Origin: Symsagittifera roscoffensis
Lineage: Eukaryota > Xenacoelomorpha > Acoela > Convolutidae
Reading direction: 5' to 3'
Length of the DNA: 64,000 nucleotides
NCBI RefSeq assembly: GCF_963678635.1
Contig: NC_087067.1
Coordinates: forward strand, 37,644,686 to 37,708,685
The notes below the pieces were generated by a model, which saw only the letters and a program-made list of their open reading frames with translations, ran no database searches and had not been told where the DNA came from. Positions within the stretch are counted from its first letter, which is position 1; each line of letters starts with the position of its first letter. The translations under genes were made by a program, and so were the position numbers. Positions 56,331-64,000 of the stretch are shown one piece after another.

Positions 56331-57624
56331 TTGAAATTAGATATGTTTGTTCCTTTTTTAAATGAATTAGAAAAAATTAACCCGCAAAAAAAATCAATTT
56401 AGAGCGTGAATGTTTTTTTTACAATTTTACCTTTCTGAACAAAAAATCAACACACATTATATAAGTTTCTTCAACACGTTCATTGAAATTGACTAATTAA
56501 TAATTTTCATCATGCCCACTATCGCACACCAACAACCTAGATGTTTCATTAGTTTTGCTTTGCTCGGTAATTTTTGGACATTTAAAACTTTTCTTTGCAG
56601 GGAACGTCAAGAAAACGCTTTAAACGAAATTTCACTCAACCACTTGCTTGTATCGCGTTTCAAACTAGTATATCCAAGTATTTAAAAAAGGATAACTCGA
56701 CAAGGAAATAGAACATTCCATTTTTGCAAATCTCTGAAAAAGCAACTACACTTCTTAACTTTTATTAATGAAATTCACATAAAAACCTCTAGATAACTTG
56801 ACTGTTGTTAATTGAAGAAAACACGTGAACATAAAATGAATTCGAATGGACACTTGAGTGCAACTGTAACCAAAAAGAATATTCTTCGAGATAAAAAGAT
56901 AAAAAAAAAGTATAAGTCGTATCTACGATGTTTATCAAAAATACAATTTCCAGTTTTTATTCTAAATTGATTAGATCTAACATTTTTTATACAAAATAGA
57001 TAAAATAAAAGAGGCGCAAAGCACCTTTGAGCTAATTTCGAAACAAACTAATTTCGCGGTTTTTACGTAAATGAAACATTAATTCTCTTTCATGTTGCCA
57101 TCGATACAAGGTTCATAGCAATTTATAGAGAACTAAGTAAGCTAAGTCTGCAAATATACAGTGTTTCTGCAAGATGGACATAAGAAAAGCGGTTACACAA
57201 TTTTCCATATAAATATTCGATTTTGACCATTTTTCACAAATATTTAAATAAGTAAACAAAAATGCAATTCAAAAGATTGCATTGAATAGAATTATTTTGA
57301 TTAGAGTATTTTAAAAAGATTTAAGATAGTCACAACTTGGGTTGGTCAAAAGCAAACTACGGTGATTGAACTTTTTACATATTGATAGTTTCAATTAATG
57401 CTGTGGCGAAGGATTACAAAGGTAGACATCAGGACAAGCTCTTTTCTTTCACTACAGGGACTGAACAGGAGTTAAGAAGTCTCAGAATATTAAGGTTACT
57501 AAAGATGTCAGTCAATAATTCTTGTAGATCTTAATAACCTCAAGTTGAACAGGTTTTACTGTTTATACAAAGCATTTTGTCATTTTAATGTTACCTACTA
57601 ATGTAATCTTTCGCCGAAATTGTT

Positions 57625-58197
57625 TTAACCGACTTCCAAGTCGTCTACTTTTTCGAAGCCCTCTGGCACACAGTAGAAGAACTCTTCTTTGGCACTGGGT
57701 GGCAAATCCAGAGCAAAATCTTCCATCGTTATTTGGCCCTGCACTGTCGGAAACACCGGCATTTCAATGTATACCGGAAAACCAGGAGGTAAACCTCTCT
57801 GCAAAAAGTTCTTCAATTTATTGAACAGTCTAAAGTTTGAGAAAACTTCTAGAATTTCTGTCAGCTTTTCGATTGACAATGGAAACTGGTCGCTCATTGC
57901 CAAGCATCCTTTGAAACTTTTGGTCTGGTTTTTAATCTTCATCGGTCGTCCCACTTGAACTTGGTGTTCTAAATAGGCATCGAAGCTTCCGATTGGTTCG
58001 TCCGGAGGTCTCAAGTCTGGAATTCTGGACCTAGCGTGGGAGTCCCCAGCCATTCCAGGCACTACTCCTCCAGTGTAGAAATCGCTGAGGACGTTTTTGT
58101 TTTTGCTCACTTGCTCGCTGGACAGATGGTCTCTCCGCTTGAAGATCTTCAGATTCATGCCCGACCAGTGATAGAAAGTAGCCGAGTATTTCCCAAC
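57625..58197 (-). CDS. ANKRD13-family protein, last visible exon (GPCR-chaperone domain)
   Basis: ANKRD13 proteins are ankyrin-repeat proteins; A, B and D forms bind ubiquitinated membrane receptors on endosomes, and C acts as a receptor chaperone in the ER. The exon follows TTTTTGTTTAG and begins in phase 0 with VGKYSATFYHW. Diagnostic stretches: KRRDHLSSEQVSKNK, VGRPMKIKNQTKSFKG, AMSDQFPLSIEKLTEILEVF, FNKLKNFLQRGLPPGFPVYI and EMPVFPTV. The stop TAA is at 57625-57627. ANKRD13A/B/D have ubiquitin-interacting motifs after this region; none is seen, so the protein is either short or spliced onward from within the exon. Confidence 0.87.
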   Translation of the reverse strand, partial: VGKYSATFYHWSGMNLKIFKRRDHLSSEQVSKNKNVLSDFYTGGVVPGMAGDSHARSRIPDLRPPDEPIGSFDAYLEHQVQVGRPMKIKNQTKSFKGCLAMSDQFPLSIEKLTEILEVFSNFRLFNKLKNFLQRGLPPGFPVYIEMPVFPTVQGQITMEDFALDLPPSAKEEFFYCVPEGFEKVDDLEVG

Positions 58198-58581
58198 CTA
58201 AACAAAAACATTCTCATTTCAAAGCCCACGTAGAATTACAGATGGCAATAAAACGACTAGAGCTAGCAACGCACGCCTTGTTTCTATGCGCTAAAAACCA
58301 TTTCAGTTACAGTTGCCGTCTCTTAGACTGTCTATGCATAGGTTCCCCTTTGGTACAATTCTACAAAATCCAGTTTTGATCGAACAATCCAAAAAATTTT
58401 AGGGCGCCAAAATACGCACTAACTTGAGGAGCGCCGAAAAAAATTCTTTTTTGTCCAGAATATCCAGTTTTTTTTCAAACATTTTTATGTGGCGGAAAAT
58501 GAATATGGTGGATCAAAAAAGGTCGACATTTTTGAAAACCCGGATCCACCGCTGGACAAACAAGACACTGGACAACATTAC
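58198..58581 (-). other. Intron of the ANKRD13-like gene
   Basis: 384 bp between donor GTAATG (58576-58581) and acceptor AG (58198-58199). Frames on either strand here have no domain. Confidence 0.75.
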
Positions 58582-58738
58582 CTTGTCGATTTTCCGGTGT
58601 CTACTAATTAATCTCTTCATGGGCGCATACTGCATACTCCTAGTGGACACTTTGGTCACTATGACGTCATTACTCAGCAGAGAATTCACCTCCCTCGACA
58701 ACTCATTGGGCTTCAGAGGCTTGTCTATGGATGAGATA
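58582..58738 (-). CDS. ANKRD13-family protein, middle exon
   Basis: 157-nt exon bounded by GCATTACAG and AAG|GTAATG. It encodes SSIDKPLKPNELSREVNSLL and NDVIVTKVSTRSM, ending KIDK, the variable linker with a V-S-T-like core that lies before the VG-x-Y-x-A-x-F-Y block of the next exon. Phase fits both neighbours: one nucleotide joins the two left over from 63524, and it ends in phase 0. Confidence 0.8.
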
Positions 58739-61700
58739 CTGTAATGCAGCGATATGTCAGAATAGGTGAAATACAATGAAATTCTTACAAAAATGAGAAC
58801 ACAACTTTTGGTTTCAAATTTTTGTGGCAAAGAAAAATAATTTTGTTGTAAAGTTATCTGCTAGTTGAAACATCAACCAGCTATTCTTGTTCCGATCACC
58901 AACAATCAAAATTTGTGTTTTCAGGTGAGACGCAAAATCAGGTTTCAAGGAGATATTATTATTATAATGATTATAATTATTATGAAGTATTTACAAATTT
59001 AAAAGATTTGAGGGGATTGCTCCCTAAAAACATTGTAGAAGTCATCGGCACTGTGAGTAATCACAGGCAAAACGACAAGTGCAAGGACGGTAGGGGTCGT
59101 AGTTCGCGTAAAAATCAGTCCAGAAGAATTTCAGTAGTCGCTGCTTGAGGCACTCCAGTGAGTAAATATCAATATTATTAGAAATCTGGTTCACCATGCG
59201 CCCGGTTCGGAAGAAAAAGTTTTGCCTTTAGTTTTTTTCTTCACTCTTGGGAGATTCACAGAAACTGTCGAGTCCGAACGTGTACCAGAAGAACTCTTGA
59301 AGAGAAGGCAGTTATACCAGTTCAAGTCGTACAAATTTTTCATCACGAACCTTCGAGAAGGTTAAAATATCGTAAATCTAGCAGTTCAATGTCAGTGGCA
59401 ATAGATTTTAAAAAGATTAAACTATCTGTGTAAGCACAATCGTACCTAAGAATCCAAGCTGTGGCACGGTTCTGAACCTGCTCAAGTTTTGTGAGGGCAG
59501 CCTTAGATGGTGACCAAACAGGAGAGCAGTAGTTTATAATAGATAGCACCATTAATTTGTACAAATCAGATTTTGTTCTCCATGTCGCAAGAGGCGATAC
59601 AGTTCTCAAAAACGCATGCAGTACGCAGTGAACTTTTTTACAACGAGAAAAAATATTTGTGTTCCATTTTAGGTCATTTGTTATCGTGACTCCAATGTCT
59701 CTTTCTTCGGTTGACTGCGAAAGTGGATGGTTCCAAATGAAGATCTGTAAGTCCGACTTTGTGAAGGACATAAGATGACACTTGTCCAAGTTGAAGGGTG
59801 GGTTGTTCTTCTAGGACCAGTGGTACAACAATGCTATATCTTGATGGAAAACATCCGAAAAAGAGGCTCGTCCCTGTATCGATAGCAGTTTGGCGTCATA
59901 AGCAAAAGTGTAAGCTTCAGATGCTAAGCCTTCACAGAAATCGAAGCTGTAAATTAGGAACAGAAGTGGCCAACAAGATAGCCTCGTGGGACACCGCTGA
60001 GAATGCGCAATCTGGTTGACTGCACACTATTTACTTCCACGAACTGTGAGCGACCGTTGAGAGATGAAACAAGTTCTTTCAGCAAGAGACCGCGAGTACC
60101 ATTCAGCTATTCAGAAGAGACCGCGAGCTATTCAGAAGAGTTTCATGACCAATTTTATCAAAAGCATTGCTGAAATCTAGGTAGACACTGTCTACCAAGT
60201 CCCTTGTATGGGTTGCTTTGTATAAGGAATCAATATACTGTAGAAGCTGTGTTACAGTTGATCGAACACATCTGAAACCATGCTGAATGTCGGGGATAAG
60301 AGAAGACACCCATTCGTAGAGGGCATTGAGCAAATATTTTTCCAAACATTTCGACGCCATATCGATTAGAGCCACCGGCCGGTAGTTTTCAACAATTGGG
60401 CAATCCCCCTTTTTAAAAGGGATCCCAGTTTGCTGCCTTACCATCTGCGCGGATATACACCAGTTTGCTTTACTTTAGTGAAGATTTTAGGTAAGCGTTT
60501 GGCCATGGTTGTCGCACGTTTGAAGAACGTTGGTGGCAAGTTGTCAGGCCCTACTGACTTGGATCGTCGAATTTCAGGACAATTTTCAACACACTTCTTT
60601 GCCGGTATCGAAGTCACTCATATTATTGAAAGGATCAAGTCCAAAAGGCTCTTCGAAGTGACTTGAAGGTGCGTATACGCTTTGAAAGTATTCATTGTTG
60701 GGTTTTGCAAAATCATTTGAAGCTTCAGCTGCATTCCATACGATTGTAGCTGGGATCGGGTTTGACTTTCGGAAGGAGCTGAAATGTTTAAATAGTTTTT
60801 TGTGCTTCTCCCAGACGATAGTTTCTGCTCATAATCAGCCTGTTCTAGTGCGAGTTTGTGGTCTATTTCGTTTTTCAGTGAAACGAATTTGAGCAAGTTT
60901 TCGTTTTTGGCTTTTCTTCTAGTCTCCAATCTTTTCAACTAGTTGATTTTGCCTGCACTCACCCATGGAGGGAGATTTGCGCGATGACGTGTTCGCACAG
61001 GAACTGTCTTTTCAAAGGTTTCTTCCAGCTATGAGTACGATTCATTGATGATAACATTCGGATTTGACCAGCGGGCTGCAAAAAATGAACTATTTGTTGA
61101 TAGCTGATTTATTTCATCGTAGTCCGCACGACAAGAACTATAGAACTTCGATTTGCACGCTAAATCAACTGTTAGAGAGGTCTGAATAAACTCTAGATCC
61201 ACGACCACTGCTTTTTGATCTGAGCAAGGCTTGCCTCCAATGGCATAGTTTGCGGATAGACTACCATTGATCCGATGACTTATTGCAGTGGGGAGGTCAT
61301 TAGTAAAACAGAGATCGAAAGTGTTTGACCTGGTGGTCAGTACGTCCACAACATGAAAAAGTTTGTGCTCATCTAATATTTGAAGAGCAGATGTTTCATA
61401 ACCGTTTGTGGAAGAGACCGTATCCCAGACGACAGTGAGATTTAAGTCACCGAGGAAGTTGACAGCGGAGACAGTTGATACCATAGAGAGAAAGCCTGCC
61501 CAACAAGCAAGTGACTATCTGTAGTTACTGTTTGCTGGTGGGTTATATCCAAAATTATCAAGAATTCAGCTTCACCTAAAGACATCAAACACGCAACGAC
61601 TTCAGCTCCATTGACTGCCATTTGCACTGGACAATTCTTGATGTTTTCCGGAGTCTTATCAGAACACCTCCATGTGATGAGAGATACTCACTGGAGCTGG

Positions 61701-61910
61701 GGCGATCACATCGATGTATTATGAAATCAGTTAAAATTCGGAATTTGAAAAAGCCTCGGTTAGCCATGTTTCGGTAAGACATAAAGCATCGAGTTCTTCT
61801 TTAAGAATAGAACTGCCGAACGCAAACCGCCTGTTGCTGTTTAGGAGACTCCGAACATTGAAGAGGCATATGTGTAAGCAATGGCTGCTGGCATTGGCGG
61901 CTGGACGTAG

Positions 61911-62342
61911 TCATTCATCGTTAGGTGCTTTGACACTCATCTCTGCTACTTCTTCCCATTTGTTTCCAACCCGTTTGAATAGTTCCAAGTCTCTCAACCT
62001 GGCGTCTTCTTTAGTTGTACCGTCTTCTATCAGTTTCCGACGTGTTATAAGCAAGCTTTGTTCCGGTTTTGCGTCGCCCGGTGATAACATAGGAGAAATG
62101 AACACTCCGTTCTCGTGAAAAGTTTTTAAAGCACTTGCAAGTTTCAGTACAGAGTTGCTCGTAAACGTATCGTTGCAGATAACCAACAGACTTCTCGAAC
62201 CGTTCAATCTGCCTGTAACGCTTCCAAGTCTCCTCAGTTGTTTAACGTTCCACGGCGCACCACGATGAGAAAATATCGCTGCCGATTTCTCGTGGTCATG
62301 TTTCATTTTTTCTGCAGCTGAACCAGTGCCTAACTCAGACAT
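61911..62342 (-). pseudogene. LINE ORF1, C-terminal frame
   Basis: 143 aa containing SLLVICNDTFTSNSVLKLAS, VFISPMLSPGDAKPEQSLLI and RRKLIEDGTTKEDARLRDLE with LFKRVGNKWEEV, the RNA-binding C-terminal part typical of CR1/L2-type ORF1 proteins. Its ATG overlaps the stop of the upstream frame by 8 nt (ATGTCTGA, 62335-62342). Confidence 0.6.
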
Positions 62343-62700
62343 CTGATTGGTTAACTGAGCTCGAGGCTTCTTTCAGTTCTGCAGTGATAACTTCTGAATA
62401 CCGGTCAAAACTGGTAACAAGCTCGTTGTTGTCATTGCTGATTTTATTTTCAACTTTCTTTTCCGTCAGATCGTTTGTTGAAGTCGAGATGACCAAGTCA
62501 CGTTTTCCGATAGCACTACAGTTATTAAACATAATCAAGACATTGTTCGCCTCTTCATTCAGCTCAGATAGTCGTGATTCGGAAAACCCAGAGCAAGGTT
62601 TGGTACAATGCATTCTTTGTGTGCAGGTAAGACACACAAACACAGGCTCATCTTTGATTTCGAAGGCACAGGTAGTACACTTGAGGATAGAAGCATACAT
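62335..62700 (-). pseudogene. LINE ORF1, N-terminal zinc-finger frame
   Basis: 121 aa starting CTTCAFEIKDEPVFVCLTCT-QRMHCTKPCSGFSES, a PHD-like zinc finger as found in CR1-type ORF1 proteins, then an acidic helical part. Continues into the next frame through an 8-nt overlap, so the original ORF1 was probably one protein broken by a frameshift; a two-frame design cannot be excluded. Confidence 0.6.
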
Positions 62701-62854
62701 GATCGGGACTGAAAGGGTCTTGTGTGCAGTATATAGAAACTTCAGGGCAGTAGCAGTCGAAATGGTCAGGCTTACCGACGCACTAAAATTTTCTTAGGGG
62801 AGAGGGAAGAGGCACTTTATGCTCTTTAGAGTTTTCTTGATAGCACTGGTCGAT

Positions 62855-63065
62855 TTGTAGTCTGATGCAAGGCTTCGTAGTGTAGTATTTCTGCTTTTTA
62901 TACCAAGGACCAGGGTTCGGACCTCGCAGTCGGGTGTTTTTGCTTATCTGAGGATTGAATTTGTCGGACTTGATGTATCATTCACTGTAGTCACCCTCAG
63001 GAGTTGTAGTCCGTTGGTTGGCATGTTTCCTTTTGTGCGAGATGACCAGGTTCGAGGCTGCGTGA
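62855..63065 (+). repeat. Two tRNA-like pieces in tandem
   Basis: First: TTCGTAGTGTAGTATTTCTG ... GGACCAGGGTTCGGACCTC (A- and B-box-like), about 62865-62925. Second: TAGTCCGTTGGTTGGCATG ... GATGACCAGGTTCGAGGCTG, about 63006-63060. They are about 140 bp apart just outside the LINE 5' end. Probably SINE units or tRNA pseudogenes. Confidence 0.45.
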
Positions 63066-63523
63066 CGCCAGTTTTTACAGTCGTCCCGCACCAGTCCGTC
63101 AGTCAGCATCCATTTCCAATAAGAAACTATTTAATAGGTTTATCACAACAAATGCAGAACGAGTTTGAGTTATATAGCATATTGAAGCCTTATGAGTCGT
63201 GAATCCTCGAGCTGCCATGAAAAAAATCTTAGTTTCGAAAATATTTAAAATTCTCAAATTTTTACAGAACTCCTCTAGCCTCCAGGAAACCTCCCTCCCT
63301 CTGAGCCTCCTGTAGTGGGGAACAAAAGAAATGAAGCACTAGGAAAAGTTCTAATGACGTCTCAATTTTAAGTCTATGCTATTCGTACAACAGCCAACTT
63401 TTGCTTGGTTTCACATTTGTACCGTATTTGAAGATTTTCACGTAAAATTGTTATGAATTGCTACAAAAAAAGTTTGAACGCTACAATTTCTCTTACAGTT
63501 TACCACCAATTCTGACATGTCAC

Positions 63524-63859
63524 CTGTATTGTTTCTGAGAAGGCACTATGAACACGAAGTTTTCCCCACCATACTTAGTGGGGTTATAGAGCACCGATAT
63601 TTTACCCCTCTTCCACGCATTCTGGGAAAAGTTCAGCAGAGTTGAGTCCAGTCTGATACAATTTCCTTTCTTGTATAGAACACACGTATCACTGGGCAGA
63701 TATCGAGATAAGAGAGGAATCCATGACTTGAACAACCATTTGATGGTGATGCAGAAGTCGATAGTCTGCGAGAGAGATTTCTTGATAAGAGCCTCTCTCT
63801 CCTTCAGTCGTTTCTGTTGGTGATATTGCAACATCAGATAGACTAGTTTGATGTACTTC
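63524..63859 (-). CDS. ANKRD13-family protein, upstream exon
   Basis: 336-nt exon bounded by TTTGACCAG and TACAG|GTGACA. It encodes YIKLVYLMLQYHQQKRLKER, then a basic helical part, TIKWLFKSWIPLLSRYLPSD and KGNCIRLDSTLLNFSQNAWK followed by RGK, which match the conserved block between the ankyrin repeats and the C-terminal domain of ANKRD13 proteins (W-x-P-L-x-S-R-x-x-P-S-D, and the D-T/S-T-L segment). It ends with two nucleotides of a split codon completed by the exon at 58738. The ankyrin repeats must lie beyond the window. The ATG at 63874-63876 is in the intron. Confidence 0.87.
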
Positions 63860-64000
63860 CTGGTCAAATATAGCATATTTTAAGATGTTTCAACCATTCA
63901 TATCAAATTCAGGGCGCGAAGATGACTTGACTAAGTTTTCTTTCGCCAATGAAGAGGTTATTAGTTCGAGATTCATCACGACCCATTATACCGCAAGGAT
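63860..64000 (-). other. Upstream intron of the ANKRD13-like gene (end of window)
   Basis: Sequence before the acceptor at 63860-63861; no exon recognised. Confidence 0.5.

Larger units (their letters stand above)
55471..57624. other. Gene-free stretch with one tRNA-like sequence and R1 copy e
   Basis: No recognised gene; the 75-aa plus frame 55665-55892 has no domain. R1 copy e lies at 56150-56330. The last 300 bp precede the stop of the ANKRD13-like gene and may hold its 3' UTR or undetected exons. Confidence 0.4.
59000..62700 (-). mobile_element. CR1/L2-like LINE, nearly full-length, decayed
   Basis: Order on the minus strand: ORF1 (61911-62700), endonuclease (61029-61900; LTETWL-like segment, R-C-D-R-P, GDLNLTVVWD, SDQKAVVVDL), linker (60618-60938), reverse transcriptase (60103-60444; FKKGDCPIVENYRPVALID, DIQHGFRCVRSTVTQLLQYI, VYLDFSNAFDKIGHE), then thumb and C-terminus (59343-59789; GVTITNDLKW, YCSPVWSPSKAALTKLEQVQ, NRAT), and a final stretch with FFFRTGRM...SLECLKQRLLKF near 59160-59230. 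The YADD region between 59790 and 60100 is broken. ORF1 and endonuclease order fits CR1/L2. The 3' end is near 59000. Confidence 0.82.
58739..63523 (-). other. 4.8-kb intron of the ANKRD13-like gene, holding a CR1-like LINE
   Basis: Donor AG|GTGACA (GT at 63522-63523) and acceptor at 58739-58740. The LINE (about 59000-62700) lies in sense orientation with the gene. Two tRNA-like pieces lie at 62855-62940 and 63005-63065. The rest is AT-rich. Confidence 0.75.

Noticed and set aside
57588-57958. Plus-strand frames of 78 and 89 aa
   Set aside because: Antisense of the ANKRD13-like exon.
61834-62797. Plus-strand frames of 94 and 137 aa
   Set aside because: Antisense of LINE ORF1.

Overview
The window is a piece of an AT-rich animal (metazoan, probably invertebrate) nuclear genome. 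Evidence: spliced genes with GT-AG introns, replication-dependent histone genes carrying the metazoan histone-mRNA 3' stem-loop, a tetraspanin and an ANKRD13-family gene, and a dense load of eukaryotic mobile elements (Polinton-type DNA polymerases, Ty1/copia, Ty3/gypsy, CR1-like and Jockey/I-like LINEs, tRNA-derived SINE-like pieces). The species cannot be told from the sequence alone.

Layout. 1-5.9 kb: a very large imperfect inverted repeat whose two arms are decayed copies of the same protein-primed family-B DNA polymerase, followed by a second tight palindrome (5508-5861). 6-9 kb: gene-poor DNA with small repeats. 9.15-14.94 kb: two exons of a tetraspanin (+), separated by a 5.2-kb intron filled with tandem duplications. 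16.9-20 kb: a third decayed family-B polymerase of a clearly different lineage (-). 21.5-43.6 kb: a decayed copia element (-) split in two by a 17,198-bp Ty3/gypsy element (-) with 410-bp LTRs and a 4-bp target duplication ACTG. 43.6-51.9 kb: SINE-like pieces, one orphan exon, and two copies (about 94% alike where compared) of a LINE fragment. 51.95-53.63 kb: an island of three broken histone genes (H2A, H4, H3, all -), cut on both sides by mobile elements. 53.6-55.47 kb: a diverged, deleted second copy of the gypsy family. 57.6-64 kb: the last three visible exons of an ANKRD13-like gene (-), with an almost complete CR1-like LINE inside one intron.

The most unusual object is the 17.2-kb gypsy element. 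Besides gag, protease, reverse transcriptase, RNase H and integrase it carries an envelope-like gene that looks like the glycoproteins of chuviruses (order Jingchuvirales), an extra module 5' of gag, another S/T/P-rich extra module 3' of env, and a conserved palindrome in its LTR. The coding strand is strikingly A+C-rich. It is inactivated by several stops and frameshifts, and its LTRs differ at 11 of 410 positions. The second copy at 53.6-55.5 kb shares the 5' extra module, so that module belongs to the family.

The host genes with good support are the tetraspanin and the ANKRD13-like gene. In both, exon phases fit together across introns, so the annotation does not rest on single open frames. 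All identifications are by reading motifs by eye; no database search was run.
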